A DNA stretch of 64,000 nt from Mycolicibacterium sp. P1-18 (GTDB lineage Bacteria > Actinomycetota > Actinomycetes > Mycobacteriales > Mycobacteriaceae): the NCBI RefSeq assembly GCF_008329535.1, contig NZ_NPKR01000002.1, positions 1 through 64,000 on the forward strand, given 5' to 3'. Shown piece by piece: positions 29,586 through 38,306 of this stretch. The notes beneath the pieces are model-generated. The model was given only the letters and a program-made list of their open reading frames with translations. It ran no database searches and was not told the origin of the DNA. The translations under genes were made by a program, and so were the position numbers. Position 1 is the first letter of the stretch, and each line of letters begins with the position of its first letter.

Positions 29586-29591
29586 TATGAT
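29586..29591 (+). promoter_or_regulatory. -10 box giving a leaderless start for the DUF222-HNH gene
   Basis: TATGAT, a near-consensus -10, lies 6 bases before ATG 29598. Confidence 0.6.
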
Positions 29592-29597
29592 GGGGTC

Positions 29598-30854
29598 ATG
29601 TCCTCTACCGCAACGTCTTTGAGCCCCAAGGAGCGTCTCGAGGTGTTGTTCGGGGAGATGGAGGAGTTGGCGGGGCAGCGCAACGCAATCGACAGCCGGT
29701 TGGTGGAGATCGCCGCGGAGATCGAGGGTGACGGGATCTGGGGTGCCACTGGGTGCCGGTCAGTACCGGCGTTGGTGGCGTGGAAGTTGGGCGTCAGCCC
29801 GCACACCGCGGAGACGATCGTGACCGCCGCCCGGCGACTCGAGGAGTTCCCGCGGTGTGCGGCGATGATGCGCGAGGGTCAGCTGTCGTTGGATCAGGTT
29901 GGCGTGATCGCCGAGCGCGCCGGGGAGGGGTCCGACGAGCACTACGCCCAGTTGGCGTCGGTGGCCACGGTGACGCAGTTGCGGTTCGCGATCAAACTCG
30001 AACCGCGACCCAAGCCTGATCCCCGGGCGGAGCCGGAGCGGTCGTTGACGAAGAAGGTGGGCGAGACGCACACCACGTATCGGATTCGGTTGCCGAAGCT
30101 GGAGGCCGCGAAGCTGGACGCCGCACTGGATTCTCATCGGGATGCGTTGGTCGCGGCGTGGAAACGCGACCACGACGGTGACGGTGACGCCGGTGACGAC
30201 AATGGTCCGTCGGTGGAGGTACCGCCGTTCCCCAACACGGTGGATGCGTTCATGAGCGTGGTGGAGGCCGGCTGGGACGCCGACGTGGCGCGACGCCCGC
30301 ATGGGCAGCACACCACCGTGGTGGTGCACCTCGACGTCGAGAACCGCAAGGCCGCCCTGCATCTGGGTCCGTTCCTGTCCGACGGTGACCGCCGGAACCT
30401 GATGTGCGAGTCGGACTGCGAGATCTGGTTCGAACGCCACGGCCAGGTGATCGGGTCGGGGCGGGGAACCCGGCAGATCAGCCGCCGCCTGCGCCGCGCC
30501 CTCGAACACCGCGACCGCTGCTGCGTGGTGCCCGGCTGCGGCGCCACCCGCGGATTGCACGCCCATCACATCCGGCATTGGGAGGACGGCGGGCTTACCG
30601 AGTTGGACAACCTGGTGCTGCTGTGTCCGTTCCACCACCGCCTGCATCACAGCGGCGGCATCACCATCACCGGTCCGGCCGGCCACCTGGTCGTCACCGA
30701 CGCGGACGGTGAACCGCTCAACCCGGGATCGTTGGCGCGCACCCCGACTCAGCCGCCACCGGCGGTGAAACCGTGCCGCGGTCCGCTGGGGGAGCGGGCC
30801 GAGTGGTGGTGGTACACCCCGTTCGAACCCCAACCACCACCGCCGGACAACTGA
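29598..30854 (+). CDS. DUF222 / HNH endonuclease protein (13E12 repeat family)
   Basis: This is a 418-aa protein. The N-terminal ~300 residues are DUF222 (ERLEVLFGEMEELAG, then GATGCRSVPALVAWKLGVSP and GQLSLDQVGVIAE). The C-terminal HNH nuclease has CVVPGC, then HAHHIRHWEDGG and LDNLVLLCPFHHRLHH, so the metal and catalytic residues look intact. The last ~80 residues are Pro-rich. This family is multicopy in mycobacteria (REP13E12 and relatives) and is associated with repeats and insertion sites; its function is not settled. It lies alone in the accessory stretch, between an FGGY kinase and a convergent Lrp-type regulator. Confidence 0.92.
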   Translation: MSSTATSLSPKERLEVLFGEMEELAGQRNAIDSRLVEIAAEIEGDGIWGATGCRSVPALVAWKLGVSPHTAETIVTAARRLEEFPRCAAMMREGQLSLDQVGVIAERAGEGSDEHYAQLASVATVTQLRFAIKLEPRPKPDPRAEPERSLTKKVGETHTTYRIRLPKLEAAKLDAALDSHRDALVAAWKRDHDGDGDAGDDNGPSVEVPPFPNTVDAFMSVVEAGWDADVARRPHGQHTTVVVHLDVENRKAALHLGPFLSDGDRRNLMCESDCEIWFERHGQVIGSGRGTRQISRRLRRALEHRDRCCVVPGCGATRGLHAHHIRHWEDGGLTELDNLVLLCPFHHRLHHSGGITITGPAGHLVVTDADGEPLNPGSLARTPTQPPPAVKPCRGPLGERAEWWWYTPFEPQPPPPDN

Positions 30855-30890
30855 GCGGACCGTCGCCAAAAGCCCTGAACTGAAAGGTGT

Positions 30891-31928
30891 TCACGCACCC
30901 GCGTGGACGAGCCGCCCGCGCGAAATCAACGATGCCGTCTGCTTGAGGCGTTGGGCGCGGATGCTCACGTCGTAGCTTCGAATGTGCTCGACGGCCGCGA
31001 ACTTACCGGACAGATAGCCGTACAGGTGCCGGACGTCGCGGCAGATGGCGATGGCCATGAGGTTGTTTTGACCGCTGAGCGCGGCCACGGAGGCAATCTC
31101 GGCGTGGGCCGCGATCTGCCGTCCGACGCCGTCGAGGTGCCGGGGCGCCGTCGTCAGCCAGATCATCGCGTTGACCTCGAAGCCGAGACGTTGGGGCAGG
31201 ACGTCGAGGTCGTAGGTCAGGGTGCCGGCGGCCTCGAGTGCGGTGAGGCGGCGTACCACGCGAGGGGTCGACCAGCCGGTGTCGTGGGCCAGACGCGAGT
31301 GGGGCGCGCGTCCGTCTGCCGCGAGCGCGTCGAAGAGTGGCTGGTCCTCGGCGGTCGGCGCAGCGGGCCGGACGGCGGGGGATGCAGGTGTCGACCGTTC
31401 GAGGACGCGACGGACCTGATCGGGATCCAGCGTATGACCGTAGGCGGTCCACGGCTCGGTGCCCGCCTCGCCGAACGTGTGGAGGATCAGGTCGACGTCG
31501 AGGTCGATCACCGACGTGGTTCTCGGCAGTCGGCCCAGGAGTCCGTCGGGGCCCTCGGTCAAGGGTGCGCGGACGACGCAGACCAGCTCGCTCCAGCCCG
31601 AAAGAATGTTGGCGTGAGTGACTTCCGGTCGCCGCACCAGCGCGTCGACGAGGCGAGGCATGTCGTCTGGCTTGGCGTGAACGCGCACCACCCACTGCGC
31701 GTCACCGTGGACCCTCGGGTTCGGCACACCGACCACGCGCAACGCTCCGTCGCGCCGCAGGCGGTGGTAGCGGCGGGCCACGGTCTGCTCGGGTGCGTCG
31801 ACCGTGTCGGCGATCAGACGGAAGGACGCCCGGGGCGACAACTGGAGCGCGTGAATGATATGTCCGTCGAGCGCGTCGATCACGAGGATGATGCTACGCA
31901 GTGACGGCAAATGGTGATGATTTCTCAT
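30891..31928 (-). CDS. Double-length Lrp/AsnC-type transcriptional regulator
   Basis: This is a 345-aa protein with two Lrp units in tandem. The first HTH is LDGHIIHALQLSPRASFRLIADTVDAPEQTVARRYHRL, followed by an AsnC ligand domain (WVVRVHAKPDDMPRLVDAL). The second HTH is QPLFDALAADGRAPHSRLAHDTGWSTPRVVRRLTALE, followed by another ligand domain (GQNNLMAIAICRDVRHLYGYL). Ordinary Lrp proteins are ~150 aa. ATG 31928 is used; GTG 31883, closer to the usual Lrp N-terminus, is an alternative. It is divergent from the SDR/LLM pair, which it probably regulates in response to an amino acid or similar small molecule. Confidence 0.87.
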   Translation of the reverse strand: MRNHHHLPSLRSIILVIDALDGHIIHALQLSPRASFRLIADTVDAPEQTVARRYHRLRRDGALRVVGVPNPRVHGDAQWVVRVHAKPDDMPRLVDALVRRPEVTHANILSGWSELVCVVRAPLTEGPDGLLGRLPRTTSVIDLDVDLILHTFGEAGTEPWTAYGHTLDPDQVRRVLERSTPASPAVRPAAPTAEDQPLFDALAADGRAPHSRLAHDTGWSTPRVVRRLTALEAAGTLTYDLDVLPQRLGFEVNAMIWLTTAPRHLDGVGRQIAAHAEIASVAALSGQNNLMAIAICRDVRHLYGYLSGKFAAVEHIRSYDVSIRAQRLKQTASLISRGRLVHAGA

Positions 31929-31982
31929 CGCTTTGGGCCAGATCGTGGCTGAGGGCCGTGGCCGGCTGGCAGGCTCGGATGC

Positions 31983-32735
31983 ATGACCTGGACAGACGAC
32001 ACGATCCTCATCACCGGCGGCGGCAGCGGTATCGGTGAAGGTCTCGCCGTCGCCCTGCACCGGGCGGGCAACCACGTAGTCGTCGCGGGGCGTCGCCCGG
32101 AGGCGTTGGAAGCCGTGGCGCGCCGACATCCCGGTATCTCCTGCCTGCCGCTGGACCAGAGCGACGCCGGCGCCGTGCGCGCCTTCGCGGAGGAGGTCGT
32201 CCGACGGCATCCCCGGCTGAACGTGCTGGTCAACAACGCGGGAATCATGCGCACCGAAGATCTGCAGGCACCGGATCCGGACGTCGTCGACGACGTCGTC
32301 TCGACGAACCTGCTCGGTCCGCTGCTACTGACTGCGCATCTCCTACCGGCGCTGAGGCGCAGGCCGTCGGCGGCGATCGTGAACGTCACCTCGTCCCTCG
32401 CCTTCGTGCCGAAGGCCACCCTTCCCACCTACTGCGCCACCAAGGCGGCAATGCACTCCTACACCGAGTCGCTGCGATACCAGTTGCGGGACAGTGGCAT
32501 TCGGGTGATCGAGATACCTCCGCCCCGGGTGTACACCGACGGGTCCGCGGACGACGACCACGGAGTGGGTGTCGACGCCTTCGCGCGCGACGTCGTGTCG
32601 CAGCTGGTCTCCCATCCCGAGGCGCAGGAGATCGTCGTCGACGCCGCCAGGCTGCTGCGGTTCGCCGAACGCCGTGGGGACTACGAAAACGTCTATTCCA
32701 CAGTCAATTTCCATGATTCGAAGGGAACCCCATGA
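31983..32735 (+). CDS. DltE-type short-chain dehydrogenase
   Basis: This is a 250-aa classical SDR. The cofactor motif TGGGSGIGEG, the NNAG motif (VNNAGIM), the catalytic Ser in NVTSSLAF and the YCATK Tyr/Lys pair are all in place. The C-terminal half (LRDSGIRVIEIPPPRVYT) follows the DltE-like pattern. It reduces or oxidises an unknown carbonyl/alcohol with NAD(P). Its stop overlaps the LLM gene start as ATGA. The divergent double Lrp regulator is 54 bp upstream. Confidence 0.9.
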   Translation: MTWTDDTILITGGGSGIGEGLAVALHRAGNHVVVAGRRPEALEAVARRHPGISCLPLDQSDAGAVRAFAEEVVRRHPRLNVLVNNAGIMRTEDLQAPDPDVVDDVVSTNLLGPLLLTAHLLPALRRRPSAAIVNVTSSLAFVPKATLPTYCATKAAMHSYTESLRYQLRDSGIRVIEIPPPRVYTDGSADDDHGVGVDAFARDVVSQLVSHPEAQEIVVDAARLLRFAERRGDYENVYSTVNFHDSKGTP

Positions 32736-33589
32736 AGATCGGTATCGGACTGCCCAACCACGTCGCCGGAGTCGGCGGGACGGCGGTCGTGGAGTGGGCA
32801 CGCCGCGCCGAGCAGCGCGGATTCCACGCAGTGACCACGATCGACCGACTGATCTACCCCAGCCTCGACTCCGTCACCACCCTGGCGCTGGCCGCAGGTG
32901 CCACCTCGACCGTCGGCCTGGTGACCAACGTCCTGCTGGCACCGCTCTACCCGCCGGTGCTGCTGGCCAAGCAGTTGGCGACCCTGTCGGACGCCTCCGG
33001 CGGTCGGCTCGTCCTCGGGGTCGGAGTGGGCGCGCGACCCGACGACTATCGGCACGCCGGAGTCGAGTTCGACTCGCGCGGTCCAATTCTCGACGACGCC
33101 GTCGTCGTCTGGCGGCGGGTGTGGTCGGGCGGGCCGTTCGAGGGTGCGACGGCGTTGTGCCCGGCGCCGGTGACCATTCCGGTGCTGTTCGGGGGCAAGG
33201 GGAAGCCGACCCTGCGAAGGGTGGCGACGCTCGGCGACGGCTGGGCCGGCGGCGCCGTGCGCGACTACGAGACGCAGGCGTCGTTCACCGAGCAGATCCG
33301 CGCCGGGTGGCTCGAGGCGGGCCGCTCGGGTCGGCCACTCCTGCAGACGTCGGTGAACTTCGCGCTCGGTGACGAAGCCGTCGTCGCCGACGGTCGCGAC
33401 AACCTGGGCCGGTACTACGGCAACAAGCCGGAGTACGCGGCGCTCAACGTCGCCGACATGGTGCACGCGCCCGAGGACGCCCACGGCACCGTGCAACGGT
33501 ACCGCGACATGGGTTTCGACCGGTTGCTGTTCCATCCGAGCGTGGCCTCGCTGGATCAGGTCGACCGGCTCGCCGACGCCGTGCTGTAG
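32732..33589 (+). CDS. LLM-class (luciferase-like) flavin/F420-dependent oxidoreductase
   Basis: This is a 285-aa TIM-barrel protein of the bacterial luciferase family. It shows KIGIGLPNHVAG at the start, the ASGGRLVLGVGVGARPDDY segment that binds flavin phosphate, and PVLFGGKGKPTLRRVATLGDGW. Mycobacterial members often use F420. The ATG overlaps the SDR stop. The pair probably oxidises one substrate in two steps. Cofactor and substrate cannot be fixed from sequence. Confidence 0.88.
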   Translation: MKIGIGLPNHVAGVGGTAVVEWARRAEQRGFHAVTTIDRLIYPSLDSVTTLALAAGATSTVGLVTNVLLAPLYPPVLLAKQLATLSDASGGRLVLGVGVGARPDDYRHAGVEFDSRGPILDDAVVVWRRVWSGGPFEGATALCPAPVTIPVLFGGKGKPTLRRVATLGDGWAGGAVRDYETQASFTEQIRAGWLEAGRSGRPLLQTSVNFALGDEAVVADGRDNLGRYYGNKPEYAALNVADMVHAPEDAHGTVQRYRDMGFDRLLFHPSVASLDQVDRLADAVL

Positions 33590-33599
33590 CCGCCGCCGG

Positions 33600-34628
33600 T
33601 CAGTCGGTCAACGCGGGGCTGGTCAAGATGTCGTTGGCCGTCACCGGGTCGGTGATCAGTCGGTTGAAGTAACCGCCGCGCGCGCCCGCGATGATCGATT
33701 CGACCTTCTCCTTGCCGATGGCGACGGCGATCGTTGCCGGAATGTGGCGCAGCACTTCGAGTTCGACGGCGATCAGGCGGTCGCCGTTCTCGAAGTCGAC
33801 CGGTCGGCCGTCCCGATCGTAGAAGCGGGAGCACACGTCGCCGACGGCGGAACGCAACGACGTCGAGCCCGTCGGGACGAACCGGGGGATGTCGGAGCGG
33901 GTCAGTGGGGGAGCCCCGATGCCCATGAGGGCACACCGCGCGTGGGGCCAAAGGTGAAGCACCCGTTGGATGCTCGGATCGTTCAGCAGCGACTGGTAGA
34001 GCTCGACGCCGGGCAGGCCGGGAGCGAAGAGGTAATTCGCCCGGCCGCCGATGCGGTTGGCGACCAGGCGCGTGATCTCGTTGGTCTGATACCACTCCTC
34101 GGGCTGGTCGTGGCCGCCGACGGTCGGGGCGACGACGACGCCGGGCAGCGGCGTCAGCTCGCACTGGGCCACCTCGTAGACCGTGCGCCCCGACGACACC
34201 AGGAGCACGTCGCCCGGCAGCAGCCCGGCCTCGCCGAGCGCGCGGGCCACGGCGGGCGCGAGCACGCGTCCCATCACGTCGACGACGGTGCGGCCCGAGC
34301 CGGGTGCCGGGAGCGCTGCGCTGAGGTAGACCGACGTGACGTTGAGTGCGCGGGCCAACCGGTCGGCCAGGTCGCCGGTGCGTGCCTCGGCGGGCGGGAC
34401 CACCTCGATGCGAACGATGCCCTGCCGCTTGGCTTCCGACAGAAGCCTGCTGACGGTGGCGCGGCTGGTGCCGAGTTGGTCGGCCACCTCGGCCTGGGTG
34501 GCGTCGTCCTCGTAGTACAGCCGGGCCGCGGTGTACAGCAGCGAGGCCGCGAAGTGACTGGCCTCGCCGTCCTGAGGAGCGGCGTCGACCGGTTCATTCG
34601 CCGGCGTGGGCTGAGCCGACCTGGGCAT
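33600..34628 (-). CDS. SorC/DeoR-type sugar-binding transcriptional regulator
   Basis: This is a 342-aa protein. An N-terminal HTH (ARLYYEDDATQAEVADQLGTSRATVSRLLSEAKRQGIVRIEV, residues ~35-75) is followed by a SorC sugar-phosphate-binding domain with GVVVAPTVGGHD and ALMGIGAPP. Members sense phosphorylated sugars. It is divergent from the polyol operon and faces a gap holding several inverted repeats, so it should control that operon and itself. The start ATG 34628 leaves a Pro/Ala-rich N-terminal tail of ~25 residues. EryD-type regulators of erythritol operons are in the same family. Confidence 0.9.
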   Translation of the reverse strand: MPRSAQPTPANEPVDAAPQDGEASHFAASLLYTAARLYYEDDATQAEVADQLGTSRATVSRLLSEAKRQGIVRIEVVPPAEARTGDLADRLARALNVTSVYLSAALPAPGSGRTVVDVMGRVLAPAVARALGEAGLLPGDVLLVSSGRTVYEVAQCELTPLPGVVVAPTVGGHDQPEEWYQTNEITRLVANRIGGRANYLFAPGLPGVELYQSLLNDPSIQRVLHLWPHARCALMGIGAPPLTRSDIPRFVPTGSTSLRSAVGDVCSRFYDRDGRPVDFENGDRLIAVELEVLRHIPATIAVAIGKEKVESIIAGARGGYFNRLITDPVTANDILTSPALTD

Positions 34629-34657
34629 GGACGCAGTATGGCACCGCGTCGGAGGCG

Positions 34658-34714
34658 CTGCACATCTGTTCAGAGAAGAATCTTGCTGAACAATCGTTCT
34701 GGACAAATGTGCAG
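34658..34714. promoter_or_regulatory. Nested inverted repeats, candidate SorC operator
   Basis: Three inverted repeats are stacked here. CTGCACAT (34658-34665) pairs with ATGTGCAG (34707-34714), TGTTCAG (34667-34673) with CTGAACA (34686-34692), and GAAC/GTTC bracket AATC at 34688-34699. The last abuts the -35 box, a good position for repression or activation by the divergent regulator. Confidence 0.6.
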
Positions 34715-34728
34715 GTGGTCGATAATGT
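34700..34728 (+). promoter_or_regulatory. SigA-type promoter of the polyol operon
   Basis: TGGACA (-35, 34700-34705) and TAATGT (-10, 34723-34728) are separated by 17 bases. The leader of ~25 nt contains AAGGAG before ATG 34760. Confidence 0.65.
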
Positions 34729-34759
34729 GACCTCAGCCACAGCCGAAGGAGCTCCTGAA

Positions 34760-35848
34760 ATGCCCGAACAGATCCCCGAGAAGATGCAGGCCGTCGTCTG
34801 TCACGGACCCAATGACTACCGCCTCGAAGAGGTCGCCGTTCCGCAGCGCAAGCCCGGCGAGGCACTCGTCCGCGTCGAAGCGGTCGGCATCTGCGCCAGC
34901 GATCTGAAGTGCTACCACGGAGCAGCCAAGTTCTGGGGCGACGAGAACCGTCCCGCCTGGACCGAGACGATGGTCATCCCCGGCCACGAATTCGTCGGCC
35001 GGGTCGTCGAACTCGACGACGAAGCGGCCAGCCGCTGGGGCATCGCGGTCGGCGACCGCGTCACCTCCGAGCAGATCGTGCCCTGCTGGGAGTGCCGCTT
35101 CTGCAAGCGCGGGCAGTACCACATGTGCCAGCCGCACGACCTCTACGGATTCAAGCGTCGCACCCCTGGCGCCATGGCCGGGTACATGACCTACCCGGTA
35201 GAAGCCTTGGTGCACAAGATCTCCGGTGACATCCCGCCCGCGCACGCGGCCTTCGTCGAACCGCTGTCGTGCTCGCTGCACGCCGTCGAGCGCGCCCAGA
35301 TCACCTTCGAGGACACCGTCGTGGTGGCCGGTTGCGGTCCCATCGGACTCGGCATGATCGCCGGCGCACGCGCCAAGAACCCGATGCACGTCATCGCGTT
35401 GGACATGGCGCCCGAGAAGCTGGCGCTCGCCAAGAAGTGCGGTGCCGACATCACGATCAACATCGCCGAGGAAGACGTCGAGAAGATCGTCAAGGACCTC
35501 ACCGGCGGCTACGGGGCAGACGTCTACCTGGAGGGCACCGGCCACCCGTCCGCCGTGCCGCAGGGCCTCAACGCCCTGCGCAAGCTCGGCCGGTACGTGG
35601 AGTACGGCGTCTTCGGCAGTGACGTCACGGTCGACTGGAGCATCATCAGCGACGACAAGGAGCTCGACGTCCTCGGCGCGCACCTCGGCCCGTACTGCTG
35701 GCCGGCGGCCATCAAGATGATCGAGTCGGGTGTGCTGCCGCTCGACGAGATCTGCACCCACCAGCTTCCGCTCAGCGACTTCCAGAAGGGTCTGGACCTC
35801 GTCGGCAGCGGCAAGGAATCGGTCAAGGTCTCCCTGATCCCGGCGTAG
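34760..35848 (+). CDS. Zinc-dependent polyol dehydrogenase (erythritol/threitol dehydrogenase-like)
   Basis: This is a 362-aa medium-chain dehydrogenase. It shows the catalytic zinc Cys in GICASDLKCYHG, the PGHEFVGRV motif and the structural-zinc cluster (CWECRFCKRGQYHMC, four Cys). The Rossmann segment is VVVAGCGPIGLGMIAGARAKNP. It oxidises a secondary alcohol of a polyol with NAD+. Overall composition and operon resemble M. smegmatis EltD (erythritol/L-threitol dehydrogenase). The ATG at 34760 follows an AAGGAG site; an upstream in-frame start is less likely. It is the first gene of an eight-gene operon. Confidence 0.88.
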   Translation: MPEQIPEKMQAVVCHGPNDYRLEEVAVPQRKPGEALVRVEAVGICASDLKCYHGAAKFWGDENRPAWTETMVIPGHEFVGRVVELDDEAASRWGIAVGDRVTSEQIVPCWECRFCKRGQYHMCQPHDLYGFKRRTPGAMAGYMTYPVEALVHKISGDIPPAHAAFVEPLSCSLHAVERAQITFEDTVVVAGCGPIGLGMIAGARAKNPMHVIALDMAPEKLALAKKCGADITINIAEEDVEKIVKDLTGGYGADVYLEGTGHPSAVPQGLNALRKLGRYVEYGVFGSDVTVDWSIISDDKELDVLGAHLGPYCWPAAIKMIESGVLPLDEICTHQLPLSDFQKGLDLVGSGKESVKVSLIPA

Positions 35849-35886
35849 TCCCACATCCCGCGCAGGACCCCACGAAGGACACGAAG

Positions 35887-37335
35887 ATGAGTCGAGATCG
35901 CAGCTCAGGCCTATTCCGGGGCAACCCGGGTGGCCCCCAGATGTCACGGCGAAACATGTTGGCGGCCATGGGCGTTGCCGGAGCCGCCGCCGCCAGCCTG
36001 CCCGTGCTGAGCGCGTGCGGGGTCGGCGGCAAGGCCAGCGCACCCAACGGAGCCTCCGCGGTCTCCGGTGGCTTCGACTGGAAGAAGGCCTCCGGACAGA
36101 CGCTGAACCTCCTGCAGACGCCGCACCCGTACCAGCTGTCGTATCAACCACTGCTCAAGGAGTTCAGCGAGCTCACCGGGATCACGGTGAACGTCGACCT
36201 GGTGCCCGAGGCCGATTACTTCACCAAGTTGAACACCGAACTCGCCGGCGGCTCGGGCAAGCACGACGCCTTCATGCTCGGCGCCTACTTCATCTGGCAG
36301 TACGGTCCGCCGGGATGGATCGAGGATCTCAACCCGTGGCTGCAGAACAGCTCGGCGACGAGCCCCGACTACGACTTCGAGGACATCTTCGAGGGTCTGC
36401 GGACCTCCACCCGGTGGGACTTCGTCAACGGCAACCCGTTGGGCACCGGCGGTCAGTGGGCCATCCCGTGGGGCTTCGAGAACAACGTGGTCGCCTACAA
36501 CAAGCGCATCTTCGACGAGAAGGGCATCACCAAGCTGCCCGACAACTTCGACGACTTCATCCAACTGGCGGTCGACCTGACCGACCGGGCGGACAACCGC
36601 TACGGCATCGCCACCCGCGGGTCGAAGTCCTGGGCCACCATCCACCCCGGCTTCATGACGCAGTACAGCCGGGCCGGTGCGGTGGACTACACGTTCAACG
36701 GTTCGGAACTCATCGCCGAGATGGACAGTGACAAGGCGATCGACTTCACCAAGAAGTGGATCGACATGCAGCACCAGGCCGGGCCGACGTCGTGGACCAC
36801 CTACGACTACCCCAATGCCACCGGAGATCTGGGCGACGGCAAGGCGATGATGGTGTTCGACGCCGACAGCGCCACCTACCCGAAGAACAAGCCCGGGGCC
36901 AGCAAGGAGGCGGGCAACATCGCCTGGTACGCCGGGCCCGCCGGGGCGGACGGCAACTACAAGACCAACCTGTGGACGTGGAGCTGGGCGATGAGCGCCA
37001 ACTCCCGAAACAAGCTGCCCGCCTGGCTGTTCATCCAGTGGGCCACCGGCAAGGAATCGATGAACAAGGCCGTCGAGGGCGGCACGTACGCCGACCCGGT
37101 GCGAAAGTCGGTGTTCGACACCACCTTCAAGAGGGTCGCCGCCGACCAGTTCGGTTACCTGGAGGCCTTCGAAACCGTGATCGGCCAGTCGAAGATCCAG
37201 TTCACCCCGCAGAAGAAGTTCTTCGACACCACGCAGAACTGGGCCGTAGCCCTGCAGGACATCTACGGCGGTGACGACGCTGCGACGCGACTGCGCAGCC
37301 TCGCCAAGACCAACACCTCCAAGGTCAACCTCTAG
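35887..37335 (+). CDS. ABC transporter polyol/sugar-binding lipoprotein, Tat-exported
   Basis: This is a 482-aa family-1 extracellular binding protein. The N-terminus has a long lead, the twin-arginine motif MSRRNML at residues 19-25 and the lipobox LSAC near residue 40. It should therefore be folded before export and then lipid-anchored. The mature part shows QTPHPYQLSYQPLLKEFSELTGITVNVDLVPEADYFTKLNTE, typical of CUT1 binding proteins. It is followed closely by two permease and two ATPase genes. The ligand is inferred to be a tetritol or similar polyol. Confidence 0.92.
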   Translation: MSRDRSSGLFRGNPGGPQMSRRNMLAAMGVAGAAAASLPVLSACGVGGKASAPNGASAVSGGFDWKKASGQTLNLLQTPHPYQLSYQPLLKEFSELTGITVNVDLVPEADYFTKLNTELAGGSGKHDAFMLGAYFIWQYGPPGWIEDLNPWLQNSSATSPDYDFEDIFEGLRTSTRWDFVNGNPLGTGGQWAIPWGFENNVVAYNKRIFDEKGITKLPDNFDDFIQLAVDLTDRADNRYGIATRGSKSWATIHPGFMTQYSRAGAVDYTFNGSELIAEMDSDKAIDFTKKWIDMQHQAGPTSWTTYDYPNATGDLGDGKAMMVFDADSATYPKNKPGASKEAGNIAWYAGPAGADGNYKTNLWTWSWAMSANSRNKLPAWLFIQWATGKESMNKAVEGGTYADPVRKSVFDTTFKRVAADQFGYLEAFETVIGQSKIQFTPQKKFFDTTQNWAVALQDIYGGDDAATRLRSLAKTNTSKVNL

Positions 37336-37349
37336 GAGTTCTGGCAGAC

Positions 37350-38306
37350 ATGACCACCCAAACCCCCAAGGCGCCGGCGACTTCGCCGGATCGGCCTGCC
37401 GCTGCGCAGCAGCGCAACCTGCCCGAGGTGCCGATCTGGCGCCGCAAGCTCCGCCCCTACCTGCTGTCGATTCCCGCCCTGGTCATCGTCATCGGCATTC
37501 TCTACCCGTTCGTGGTCGGCGCCTACTACGCCTTCCTCAACTACGCGGCGGTCAATCCGAACCCGCACTTCATCTGGTTCGACAACTTCAAGTCCGTTCT
37601 CGGTGACCAGGTGTTCTGGTACAGCGTGCGGACGACGGCGATCTTCGCCGTGCTCGCCACCCTGGTCGAGACCGCGCTGGGAGTCGGCCTGGCCCTGCTG
37701 CTCAACCGGTCGAGCATCATCGGCAAGATCTTCGAGAAGGTCTTGATCCTGCCCCTGATGATCGCCCCCGTGATCGCAGGCGTCATCTGGAAACTGATGT
37801 TCAACCCGCAGTTCGGCGTTCTCAATCACGTTCTGGGACTGGGCAACACCTTCGACTGGTTGTCCAGCAGCAACGCCCTGTTCTCGGTGATCCTGGTGGA
37901 CCTGTGGATCTTCACCCCGTTCGTCGCGATCCTGGTGCTGGCCGGCATCCGGTCCCTGCCCAAGGAACCGTTCGAGGCGTCCGAGGTCGACGGTGCGAGT
38001 TGGTTCTTCATGTTCCGCAAGCTCATGCTGCCGATGCTCTGGCCGTACATCCTGGTCGCGGTCATCTTCCGCTTCATGGACAACCTCAAGGTCTTCGACC
38101 ACATCTACGTGCTGACCGCCGGCGGCCCCGGCGTGGCGACCAGGACCCTGCAGATCGGCGCGTTCGAGGACTCGATCATCAACCTCGACTACTCGCGAGG
38201 CAGCACCTACATGCTGCTGCTCTGGATCATCGTGTTCATCACCGCGCGCTATCTCGTCAGCGTGCTCGGCAAGGCGCAGCGTCGTGCTGCGGGAGCGGAG
38301 TCCTAA
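37350..38306 (+). CDS. ABC sugar/polyol permease 1 (MalF/UgpA type)
   Basis: This is a 318-aa inner-membrane protein with six predicted helices, the first at about residues 37-58. The EAA motif for ATPase docking is EPFEASEVDGASWFFMFRKLMLPML. The N-terminal ~30 residues are cytoplasmic and Pro/Ala-rich. The stop overlaps the next permease start as TAATG. It forms a heterodimeric channel with the next product. Confidence 0.93.
   Translation: MTTQTPKAPATSPDRPAAAQQRNLPEVPIWRRKLRPYLLSIPALVIVIGILYPFVVGAYYAFLNYAAVNPNPHFIWFDNFKSVLGDQVFWYSVRTTAIFAVLATLVETALGVGLALLLNRSSIIGKIFEKVLILPLMIAPVIAGVIWKLMFNPQFGVLNHVLGLGNTFDWLSSSNALFSVILVDLWIFTPFVAILVLAGIRSLPKEPFEASEVDGASWFFMFRKLMLPMLWPYILVAVIFRFMDNLKVFDHIYVLTAGGPGVATRTLQIGAFEDSIINLDYSRGSTYMLLLWIIVFITARYLVSVLGKAQRRAAGAES

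Noticed and set aside
29598..30854. DUF222-HNH gene as part of a complete mobile element
   Set aside because: I saw no flanking inverted or direct repeats, integrase or transposase. It is listed only as a coding gene of a repeat-associated family.
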